DNA from: Elusimicrobiota bacterium
GTDB lineage: Bacteria > Elusimicrobiota > Elusimicrobia > JACQJN01
Assembly (NCBI GenBank): GCA_016205045.1
Contig: JACQJM010000205.1
Span: forward strand, 1 to 5,900
Direction: 5' to 3'
DNA length: 5,900 nt
In this document: positions 1 through 5,807 of the stretch, piece by piece
Position numbering within the stretch: the first letter of the stretch is position 1
Layout of the letters: every line of letters starts with the position of its first letter
Program-made: the position numbers and the translations under genes
Notes under the pieces: model-generated
Told to the model about the DNA's origin: nothing
Database searches by the model: none
Seen by the model: the letters and a program-made list of their open reading frames with translations, nothing else

Positions 1-541
1 AGCCTACACCCATGGAGTAGGTATCCATGATCCAGGCCATGGTCTGAGAGTTGGTGTATACATCCGGGGCCGGGATGTCCTTGTCAGGGCCGATGATGAT
101 AGCGATCTCGGAAGTGAACCGCCGGGTGAGTCTTTCCAGTTCTCCACTCGAAAGTTTTTTGGGATCGACTTGTATGCCTCCCTTGGCGCCCCCGTAAGGC
201 AGTCCCATCACCGCACACTTCAATGTCATCCAAAACGCCAAAGCCTTAACTTCATCCAGCGTGACATCGGGATGGTACCGAATCCCTCCCTTGGCTGGTC
301 CCCGAGCCAGGTTGTGCTGCACCCGGTACCCCTCAAACACCTCTATGGAGCCATCATCCATACGAACGGGAACCGAAACGATCAACGCCCTCTTGGGACG
401 TCTCAGATATTTATGGATTCCTGGATCCAAATGAATATGTTTCGCCACCGTATCCAATTGTTCCAGGGCCACATTCCACGGATTGATCTGCGCTTTCTTC
501 TGCTGTGTTTCTTTGCTTTTGATCTGCATGTTTACGGTCAT
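1..541 (-). CDS. gdhA: Glutamate dehydrogenase (Glu/Leu/Phe/Val dehydrogenase family), N-terminal part, cut by the window edge
   Basis: Cytoplasmic enzyme interconverting glutamate and 2-oxoglutarate plus ammonia with NAD(P)H. The 180 codons present cover the N-terminal substrate-binding domain; the family is usually about 410-450 residues, so roughly the last 55-60 percent, including the nucleotide-binding domain, lies beyond the left edge. Visible active-site motifs are GPAKGGIR (Lys84), WMTLKCA (Lys108), GGAKGG (Lys120, catalytic lysine) and PAPDVYTN (Asp160, catalytic aspartate), all at the expected spacing. The ATG at 541 is chosen because AGGGAGGGAG lies just upstream, with GGAGG five bases before it, and the gene starts 26 bases after the hemH stop, so it is probably the operon's next member. 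Leucine or phenylalanine dehydrogenase is possible within the superfamily, but the motifs fit glutamate dehydrogenase best. Whether it prefers NAD or NADP cannot be told from this half. Confidence 0.93.
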   Translation of the reverse strand, partial: MTVNMQIKSKETQQKKAQINPWNVALEQLDTVAKHIHLDPGIHKYLRRPKRALIVSVPVRMDDGSIEVFEGYRVQHNLARGPAKGGIRYHPDVTLDEVKALAFWMTLKCAVMGLPYGGAKGGIQVDPKKLSSGELERLTRRFTSEIAIIIGPDKDIPAPDVYTNSQTMAWIMDTYSMGVG

Positions 542-545
542 CGCT

Positions 546-552
546 CCCTCCC
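546..552 (-). promoter_or_regulatory. Strong ribosome binding site of the glutamate dehydrogenase gene
   Basis: On the minus strand the sequence GGGAGGG precedes the ATG at 541 (GGAGG core at 551-547), preceded by an A-rich unstructured stretch. It is one of only two textbook Shine-Dalgarno sequences in the cluster, which suggests independent and efficient initiation for this gene rather than simple coupling to hemH. Confidence 0.75.
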
Positions 553-567
553 TTTTTGTTTTTTCAT

Positions 568-1506
568 TCAGATTTTCCCGGCAGTTTCCGCCTCTCTTAT
601 TTTTCCCATCACAAGATTGCCCAATGCCTCTAACAAAAGGGGTGAATCATTCAAGGAGTCCGCCCGAATAAAATTCATCCCTTTGGATTCTGCCATTTCC
701 CGATAAAGGATGTCGTCGTCATACAAGGTTTCCATGTGATCCGAGATGAACCCAATCGGGGCCAGCAAAACATTGGAACAACCCTCTTCATGAAGAATTT
801 GAAGCACCTCCCCCACGTCAGGACCCAGCCACGGTTCGGCCGTGGCCCCCTTGCTTTGGGTAGCCAATCGCCAATTTGAAATGGCACATTCCTCGGCGAC
901 CCGCTCTACCGTCTGTCGGAACTGAGCCACATAAGGATCCTTCTCTGACAACACTCGTAAAGGCAGGCTGTGGGTGCTGAATATCACGCAGACATTTTGT
1001 CGTGCCAACACGGGAAATTTATCCAGACCAGCAATCACGTTGCGAGAAAATGCCTGAATGAGAAGTGGGAGATCATTCCAGAAAGACACTTCGTGGACCT
1101 CCACAGGACCCTGGGTCCCCTGAATATTTTTTCTGAGTTCTTCATAATATTCTCCCACGCTCAACCGGGAATAATAAGGGGTTAAACACAAAGCGATAAT
1201 TCGCCGCACTCCATTCCGCCCCATCTCTTGTAGGGAGTCTTTGATACGAGGCGCCCAGTGTTTCATCCCCACATAAACTTTTATTCCTCCCTCTTTATCG
1301 GCCAGTAAGTTTTCAAGCCCTTGAGCCTGGCGCCGCGTGATATCCAAAAGAGGCGATTTCCCTCCGATCCTCACATATCTCGCCTTCACCTGGGCCAGAA
1401 GTTCAGCCGGCACGGTCCTTCCCCTCAATATTTCCTTGAGATAAGGCTCGACATCCTCTAACTTCTCCACCGCCCCATGAGCCATGAGCAGAACCGCTGT
1501 TTTCAT
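568..1506 (-). CDS. hemH: Ferrochelatase (HemH)
   Basis: Inserts Fe2+ into a porphyrin, the terminal metal-insertion step of haem synthesis. Its 312 residues match the usual bacterial length of about 310-340. Family signatures are present in order: the N-terminal LLMAHGAVEKLEDVEPYL segment, GGKSPLLDIT (residues 48-57), YVGMKHWAP (78-86), LCLTPYYS (106-113), FSTHSLP with the conserved metal-site His179, EPWLGPD (224-230), and PIGFISDHMETLYDDD with the conserved acidic residue Glu259. There is no cysteine cluster for a [2Fe-2S] centre at the C-terminus. The ATG at 1506 overlaps the dtxR stop as ATGA, with only a weak Shine-Dalgarno, so translation is probably coupled to the upstream repressor gene. 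Whether it uses protoporphyrin IX or coproporphyrin III cannot be decided by eye; no coproporphyrin-branch genes (hemQ, hemY) are in view. Confidence 0.95.
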   Translation of the reverse strand: MKTAVLLMAHGAVEKLEDVEPYLKEILRGRTVPAELLAQVKARYVRIGGKSPLLDITRRQAQGLENLLADKEGGIKVYVGMKHWAPRIKDSLQEMGRNGVRRIIALCLTPYYSRLSVGEYYEELRKNIQGTQGPVEVHEVSFWNDLPLLIQAFSRNVIAGLDKFPVLARQNVCVIFSTHSLPLRVLSEKDPYVAQFRQTVERVAEECAISNWRLATQSKGATAEPWLGPDVGEVLQILHEEGCSNVLLAPIGFISDHMETLYDDDILYREMAESKGMNFIRADSLNDSPLLLEALGNLVMGKIREAETAGKI

Positions 1507-2207
1507 TTTCCGTTCTTTTTACGGACAAAGATGTGGGAAGCCAGAGAATCCTCCAAGGCCAGCAGGCTTTCTCCCAAGGACACCACAAAAGCGGGAAAAG
1601 TTTGCACCACCCGCACAGAATTTCCTGGAGAAAGACCCAGGGAAAGAAGTTTGTGAAGCTCAGGACGGTCCTGAGAAGAAAAATAGGCAATCCCTGCCTC
1701 CTGACCGCTTTTCAAAGCAGAAAGAGAAACCACCACGGGCCCGGTCTGTCCTAAAGCCTCCTCACAGCACTTCCCCTGGGGAATGGCCAGGCCGTGCGGA
1801 CAGGCTCTCGGATGTCCCAATAAAATGCAGATGGCTTCTTCCACGTCGGGGGTGATGACGTGCTCCATGCGGCAGGCGTTGGGGTCGATCTGTTCCTTGG
1901 GAAGGACCAACACGTCTTTCAAGAGCCTTTCGGTTAAGAGGTGGCGCCGGGCCATATCCCGGGCGATATTTTGCCCTTTGGATGTAAGCTCCAGCAATCC
2001 CTCTCTTTCAAAGACAAAGTTCTCCAAGATCAACTGATCCAAAATGCCGGGGCGGACCGCCCCCTCCAACACCTTCTCCAGATCGGCCTTACGGGTCACC
2101 CCCTGTTCAAACTGGGTCCAAAGAATTCCCAGAGCTTGCTGGACATCCTCTTCCTGAGTGGTGGGAATGGGATATTTTTTGATGTGCGCATCACCAAGTT
2201 CTATCAT
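1503..2207 (-). CDS. DtxR/MntR-family metal-dependent transcriptional repressor with C-terminal FeoA domain
   Basis: Probably an Fe2+- or Mn2+-responsive repressor. In the 234-residue version, residues about 15-85 form a winged helix-turn-helix, and the following metal-binding/dimerisation domain contains HLLTERLL (His89, Glu93) and CRMEH (Cys112, Glu115, His116), the ligand pattern of DtxR. A GHPRACPHGLAIP segment (131-143) and GKCC follow, typical of this family. Residues about 158-230 form an SH3-like FeoA domain (VSLSALKSGQ, LLSLGLSPGNSVRVV). A longer reading with TTG at 2222 exists, but that codon overlaps the GGAGG motif; ATG 2207 has ideal 8-base spacing from it and is preferred. The gene lies after feoB and a 113-base structured spacer, and overlaps hemH by 4 bases. 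Autoregulation and control of feoB and the hem genes are inferred. The choice between iron and manganese as co-repressor is open, though the context favours iron. Confidence 0.9.
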   Translation of the reverse strand: MIELGDAHIKKYPIPTTQEEDVQQALGILWTQFEQGVTRKADLEKVLEGAVRPGILDQLILENFVFEREGLLELTSKGQNIARDMARRHLLTERLLKDVLVLPKEQIDPNACRMEHVITPDVEEAICILLGHPRACPHGLAIPQGKCCEEALGQTGPVVVSLSALKSGQEAGIAYFSSQDRPELHKLLSLGLSPGNSVRVVQTFPAFVVSLGESLLALEDSLASHIFVRKKNGK

Positions 2208-2215
2208 GATTTCAT

Positions 2216-2220
2216 CCTCC
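2216..2220 (-). promoter_or_regulatory. Ribosome binding site that sets the start of the dtxR-family gene
   Basis: GGAGG on the minus strand lies 8 bases before the ATG at 2207. The alternative in-frame TTG at 2222 would place this Shine-Dalgarno inside the coding sequence, so the shorter protein starting MIELGDAH is favoured. Confidence 0.8.
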
Positions 2221-2232
2221 AAGATTTACCCG

Positions 2233-2279
2233 TCACTTTGGCCGCTTTGCATCTCCGGGCTGGCCCTGCGGCAAAGTGA
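2233..2279 (-). repeat. Long imperfect inverted repeat (stem-loop) in the feoB-dtxR spacer, proximal to dtxR
   Basis: On the plus strand the left arm is TCACTTTGGCCGC (2233-2245) and the right arm is GCGGCAAAGTGA (2268-2279). They pair over 12 base pairs with a single bulged base, closing a 22-base loop that can itself form a small GGGC/GCCC hairpin. In the transcript it stands 12 bases upstream of the dtxR Shine-Dalgarno. There is no T-run after it, so it is not a standard intrinsic terminator. It could be an RNA stability or processing element, an operator, or a leader structure; the function is unknown. Confidence 0.7.
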
Positions 2280-2280
2280 G

Positions 2281-2292
2281 CCCCACAAGGGG
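2281..2292 (-). repeat. Small CCCC/GGGG hairpin between the two larger inverted repeats
   Basis: CCCC (2281-2284) and GGGG (2289-2292) can pair around a four-base loop. It shares its last base with the palindrome at 2292-2313 and abuts the stem-loop at 2233-2279, so most of the spacer is potentially folded. Alone it would be unremarkable; it is listed because it forms part of the tandem arrangement. Confidence 0.4.
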
Positions 2293-2313
2293 AATTCCTC
2301 GGTCGAGGAATTC
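2292..2313 (-). repeat. 22-base perfect palindrome eight bases after the feoB stop codon
   Basis: GAATTCCTCG (2292-2301) and CGAGGAATTC (2304-2313) are exact reverse complements separated by two bases. As RNA this would be a 9-bp hairpin with a four-base loop; as DNA it is a symmetric site of the size bound by a dimeric regulator. It does not resemble the classic DtxR/IdeR box (TTAGG...CCTAA). It lacks a trailing T-tract, so an intrinsic terminator is unlikely. Possible roles are an operator for the adjacent repressor or an mRNA-processing or stabilising hairpin below feoB. Confidence 0.75.
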
Positions 2314-2320
2314 GGGTTTA

Positions 2321-4300
2321 TCAGGACCAACCCAGGGCCAGCAACATTTGGTTGATCCCTCCTGAAATGAGCAGCGCGTAACTCAGGACCGCCGCGGTAA
2401 TTACCATGGTGGCCTTCCATCCCCTCTCCCGAAGAGACATAAACCATTGAGCGATGCAGGGCATGAACAGGGTGATGGCCACGATGGCCACGGTGGATTG
2501 TCTGAGCGTCAAAAGCCCTTGCTTCTGCATCTGATAAAACCCGGCCGCGCCATAATCTCGTCTTAAAAAACCAATGAGAAAAGCCTCCGCTGACTTCTCG
2601 GGTAGCCCCAGAAAACCTTTCACCACCGGGGAAAATCCCTTCTCTATAATTTGCAGCCACCCCATACGATCCAGAAGGTAAAGAGCCATCGTTCCATAAA
2701 TAAATAGCGGAACCACTTCCCGCAGATACCACTTCAGCCGAGTCCACACCTTTCGAAAGAGATTGCTCATCTGAGGAAGCCTCAGAGGGGGCAGTTCCAG
2801 AAGAAAGGGAGAGGGCGCTCCCGGAAGAATCCGAGAAGCCAACCAGCCCACCCCCAAAAGACTTCCCATCACCACCCCTAACCAAATGCCCAAAACGGAG
2901 GGGGCGAGTCCCGAGGTCATCCCCAAAATCACTCCCAGTTGGGCCGAACAGGGAATCGCCAGCGCCAGAAGGAAGCTCGCCAGAACTCTCTCCTTCTTGG
3001 AATCCAGAATCCTGGTGGTGAGCATGGCCATGGTCCCACAGCCCAACCCCAAAATCATGGGGAATACCGCCTTGCCGTTAAGTCCCATCAGATGGAAGAA
3101 TCTATTCAACAACACCGAAAGACGCGGAAGGTATCCCACGTCCTCCAAAATCCCCAACGCCAAAAAAAACGTGGTGACGATGGGAAGAATCAGGGCGAAG
3201 GCGTAGGTCAAAGCCATGCTGAAAATTCCGTAGGGGCCCACTAAAAGGTCTTGAAGAAAGACGGTAGGAACCAAAGCACGCACCCCCAAGGTAACCCAAG
3301 GGGTGACGTACTCTCCGAATAGAGTCTTCTCCAAAAAATTGACGCAAATCTGCGCTCCCAAAACCCCCACAAATTCGTACAGCGCCCACAACACCAGCGC
3401 CCCTAGAAAGTAACCCGGCCAGGGCCTCAGAGACCACCGCCCCAACGCCTCCAGAAATCGGGACAATCCCGTGGACCGGCCTGGAGAAGGTTTGGATAAA
3501 ACCTCGGCCACGATGTGTGAGGCCTCCTCCTGACGAGTTTGCATCAAGATCGCAGACACCGGCCGAATAAATTTTTTCTGAGTCCCCTGAATCCGAACTA
3601 GAATCTGAGGAGGAATAAACACCCGTGAAATCGCCAACTCTTCCGGGGTGACGTGATTTTGAAGAAGCAAGGGACCCAAGAGTTTCACTTCCTCGGAAGC
3701 CTCGTCGGTGATCTCTCGCAGAGCTTTCTGGATTTCCAAAGGATACTGAGCTTTCCAGGAGGGGGGAGAAGCCTTGAGAATAGCCCCTTTGAGCTCTTCC
3801 AAGCCTTCCTGCGTGGTGGCCACGGTCTGCGCCACCGGAATTCCCAGAATCTGAGAGAGCCTTTTGGCATCCACCCAATATCCCCGGCTCAAGGCTTCAT
3901 CCTTCATGTTCAGGCACAACACCATGGGAATTTTGAGCTCCGCCAGCTCCAGGGTCAGGAGAAGCTCTCGGGAAAGATTTTTAGCGTCCGCCACATGAAC
4001 CAGAACTTCAGGACGACCCAGGAGGAGAGCGCGAGTCACCCTTTCTTCCTCGCTGTAGGCCACCAGGGAATGAATGCCGGGGCTGTCCACGATCTCCAAA
4101 ACCTCTCCGCCCAAACTTCCCACTCCCCGACTGACATCCACGGTGGTCCCGGGATAATTGGAGACCGTGACATAGCGTCCGGTCAACACATTAAATAGAA
4201 CGGATTTGCCCACATTGGGGTGTCCGATCAAAACAATCTGTTTGTGGGCAATTTTTTTATGTTCTCTTTCCGATTCTTGAAAGAGGGTGTGGTTATGCAT
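2321..4300 (-). CDS. feoB: Ferrous iron transport protein B (FeoB), short form
   Basis: Inner-membrane Fe2+ transporter with a cytosolic G domain. The 659 residues fall at the short end of the family. G-domain motifs: G1 GHPNVGKS (26-33), switch I NYPGTTVD (48-55), G3 DSPG (72-75, Ser in place of the usual Thr), G4 NMKD (131-134), and a degenerate G5 near TVATTQEG (159-166). A helical linker follows to about residue 285, then the membrane domain with hydrophobic segments from about 295 to 655. The two Gate repeats are recognisable: ILGLGCGTMAM (Cys421) with IPCSAQLGV (Cys451), and GFLRRDYGAAG (577-587) with FMPCIAQ (Cys615). The start ATG overlaps the hemA stop by eight bases and has no clear Shine-Dalgarno, implying translational coupling. 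About 20 residues, including His2, His4, His14 and His19, precede the usual FeoB beginning. No stand-alone feoA or feoC gene accompanies it; the only FeoA domain in view is on the downstream repressor. Confidence 0.97.
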   Translation of the reverse strand: MHNHTLFQESEREHKKIAHKQIVLIGHPNVGKSVLFNVLTGRYVTVSNYPGTTVDVSRGVGSLGGEVLEIVDSPGIHSLVAYSEEERVTRALLLGRPEVLVHVADAKNLSRELLLTLELAELKIPMVLCLNMKDEALSRGYWVDAKRLSQILGIPVAQTVATTQEGLEELKGAILKASPPSWKAQYPLEIQKALREITDEASEEVKLLGPLLLQNHVTPEELAISRVFIPPQILVRIQGTQKKFIRPVSAILMQTRQEEASHIVAEVLSKPSPGRSTGLSRFLEALGRWSLRPWPGYFLGALVLWALYEFVGVLGAQICVNFLEKTLFGEYVTPWVTLGVRALVPTVFLQDLLVGPYGIFSMALTYAFALILPIVTTFFLALGILEDVGYLPRLSVLLNRFFHLMGLNGKAVFPMILGLGCGTMAMLTTRILDSKKERVLASFLLALAIPCSAQLGVILGMTSGLAPSVLGIWLGVVMGSLLGVGWLASRILPGAPSPFLLELPPLRLPQMSNLFRKVWTRLKWYLREVVPLFIYGTMALYLLDRMGWLQIIEKGFSPVVKGFLGLPEKSAEAFLIGFLRRDYGAAGFYQMQKQGLLTLRQSTVAIVAITLFMPCIAQWFMSLRERGWKATMVITAAVLSYALLISGGINQMLLALGWS

Positions 4301-5321
4301 ATCGGGTTTGCCAAACCGGGGGTGGGGCCTTTGCTTGTTTGTTCATCATTTCTTCCGCCAACTGCAGCACAAGGTTTTCTGCTTTTTCGGCTTCACTCTT
4401 TTTTCGCTCCATTTGTTCCGCCACCACTTCATTTAAATGGTCAATGTCATAGACGTAGACTCCCTCCAGAGACTGGACCGACGGCTCCACATCTCTAGGG
4501 ACCGCAATATCAATCAAGAAAAGAGGTCGGCCCCGCCGCAAACCCATCAAATCCTGGATCCGATTCCGGGTCAGGACAAAGGTGGGACAGGCCGTGGAGC
4601 ACAAAACAATGTCGGTCTCTCTCATCCTCTCCATGCCCTCCTCCCAATGAAGAGCCTCCGCTCTGAGCGTCAGGGCCAACTCTCTGGCCCTCGCGTAGGT
4701 TCTATTGGAGACAAAAACGGCCTTCACTTTCTTGGAGGACAAATGTTTGGCGGCCGCCTCCGCCATCTTGCCTGCCCCCAGAATCATCACCGAACAATGA
4801 TTTAAATCCTTAAAGATGCGTTCTGCCAGAACCACCGCGGCGCTGGCCACGGAGGTGATCCCCCCCGCAATCTGAGTCTGGGTGCGAACTAATTTTCCTG
4901 CAAAAAGCGCCCTTTGAAAAAGCCGGTTCAGGACCAGGCCCGTAGTTTTATTTTTCAGAGAGTTCTGATAGGCCGTCTTCACCTGTCCCAAAATTTGGGA
5001 CTCTCCTAAAACCATGGAGTCCAAACCCGAAGCCACCCTAAAAAGATGCAAAACCGCCCAGCCATTGCGATGGAAATAAAGATTTTTCTCCAGAGACCGT
5101 CCCGCCTTCAGTTCCCAGGCGTTGCGAATTTTATCCCGGACCTCCTCTCCTCCCGCCCAATAAATTTCCACCCGATTGCAGGTGGACAGAAGCACCGCCT
5201 CCCGAGCCCCCCAAGAGAGCGTCTCCCACAAAACTTCTGATAGCTGTGATTCGCGGATGGCTAGTTTTTCCCTTATCTCCACCGGCGAGGTCTTAAAACT
5301 CAAACCCAAGAGATGGATCAT
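4293..5321 (-). CDS. hemA: Glutamyl-tRNA reductase (HemA), lacking most of the C-terminal dimerisation domain
   Basis: Reduces the glutamate on Glu-tRNA(Glu) to glutamate-1-semialdehyde with NADPH, the first committed step of C5-pathway tetrapyrrole synthesis. The catalytic domain is complete: GLSFKTSPVEIRE (6-18), LLSTCNRVEIY with nucleophile Cys48, HLFRVASGLDS (92-102) and LGESQILGQVK (105-115). The NADPH domain is complete: GAGKMAEAAAKHL (182-194), SNRTYARA (205-212), LIDIAVPRDVEP (269-280), YVYDIDHL (289-296). The spinal helix starts (EQMERKKSEAEKAE), but the protein ends at residue 342, whereas most bacterial enzymes have about 410-450 residues with a dimerisation bundle there. The stop overlaps the feoB start by eight bases, and no remnant of the missing domain is seen downstream. 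The ATG at 5321 fits the family N-terminus but lacks a good Shine-Dalgarno; it follows the CBS gene by 27 bases. Confidence 0.94.
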   Translation of the reverse strand: MIHLLGLSFKTSPVEIREKLAIRESQLSEVLWETLSWGAREAVLLSTCNRVEIYWAGGEEVRDKIRNAWELKAGRSLEKNLYFHRNGWAVLHLFRVASGLDSMVLGESQILGQVKTAYQNSLKNKTTGLVLNRLFQRALFAGKLVRTQTQIAGGITSVASAAVVLAERIFKDLNHCSVMILGAGKMAEAAAKHLSSKKVKAVFVSNRTYARARELALTLRAEALHWEEGMERMRETDIVLCSTACPTFVLTRNRIQDLMGLRRGRPLFLIDIAVPRDVEPSVQSLEGVYVYDIDHLNEVVAEQMERKKSEAEKAENLVLQLAEEMMNKQAKAPPPVWQTRYA

Positions 5322-5348
5322 AGCCAGTTCATTGTTTTTTAAACGACA

Positions 5349-5807
5349 TCAGGCTGGTTTTTTTCCATTGGAATGAGCCAAGACCCGCAGAATATCGAGG
5401 GTGCTCACGATGCCTTTGATCTTTTTAGCCTTGGTGATGATAATCCGGTGGATTCTTTTTCTCCACATGATCCCCGCGAGCTTTTGGAGTGAGGTGTTCT
5501 CATCCGCCACGATGACCTTGGGAGTCATGATCTCACGCACCCGCTTGATGTCAGGGACTTCGATGTGGAAGCCTCGCGGCAAAGGAACCCCATTTGGATT
5601 TCTGTAGAAACTGTAACTCACCGATCGCTCCACAGAATCCTCTCTCTGTGAGCGCACTAAATCTGTTTCCGAAACGATCCCCACCAGGTCCCCTTCCTTG
5701 TCCACCACCGGAGCCCCGGAGATATGGTTTTCCATAAATAACTGAGCCACTTCCCTCAGGTACATCCCGTCAAGAATCTTGATCACGTTCCTCTGCATCA
5801 CGTTCAT
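5349..5807 (-). CDS. Small protein made of a pair of CBS domains
   Basis: A stand-alone Bateman module of 152 residues. CBS1 spans about residues 3-55 (VMQRNVIKI, REVAQLFMENHISGAPVVD, LVGIVSETDLV) and CBS2 about 92-147 (IMTPKVIVA, LAGIMWRKRIHRIII, IKGIVSTLDILRVL), joined by a roughly 35-residue insert. Such modules usually bind adenine nucleotides (AMP, ATP, SAM) and act as energy or redox sensors; the ligand and partner here are unknown. There is no catalytic domain, signal peptide or membrane segment. It is the first minus-strand gene seen, 27 bases before hemA, so probably co-transcribed with it. The 5' end is suspicious: an in-frame TAG lies two codons before the ATG, no Shine-Dalgarno is visible, and upstream DNA is abruptly GC-rich. 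The true start may therefore be missing. ATG 5798 is an alternative start; either way the protein begins almost directly at the first conserved CBS strand. Confidence 0.88.
   Translation of the reverse strand: MNVMQRNVIKILDGMYLREVAQLFMENHISGAPVVDKEGDLVGIVSETDLVRSQREDSVERSVSYSFYRNPNGVPLPRGFHIEVPDIKRVREIMTPKVIVADENTSLQKLAGIMWRKRIHRIIITKAKKIKGIVSTLDILRVLAHSNGKKPA

Noticed and set aside
541..567. Nine-codon reading frame MKKQKGRER ending in ATGA at the glutamate dehydrogenase start
   Set aside because: It is an A-rich leader that contains the Shine-Dalgarno itself; it has no ribosome binding site of its own and is too short to support as a gene.
1484..1855. Plus-strand frame of 123 codons opposite the dtxR gene
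   Set aside because: It lies antisense to a confidently identified gene, has no recognisable domain, and looks like the low-complexity shadow of the opposite strand. The same holds for plus-strand frames at 170-706 and 3653-4198.
2208..2222. TTG at 2222 as the start of the DtxR-family gene
   Set aside because: The codon overlaps the GGAGG Shine-Dalgarno, and the ATG at 2207 lies 8 bases behind that motif. The five added residues match no family feature.
2233..2313. Rho-independent terminator between feoB and dtxR
   Set aside because: Strong stems are present, but none is followed by a T-run on the minus strand, and dtxR follows directly with its own ribosome binding site.
2226..2885. 219-codon and 258-codon minus-strand frames within feoB (2226-2885, 3102-3878)
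   Set aside because: They are Ser/Gly-rich out-of-frame translations of feoB with no family resemblance.
4305..4317. Palindrome GGTTTGCCAAACC at the hemA end, just before the feoB start
   Set aside because: Six-base arms with a one-base centre inside coding sequence; the RNA stem would be short after loop formation, and such matches are expected by chance.
4293..4420. Recent frameshift as the cause of the short HemA
   Set aside because: The bases downstream are fully accounted for by feoB in a frame with all its motifs, and no dimerisation-domain-like peptide is visible in other frames.
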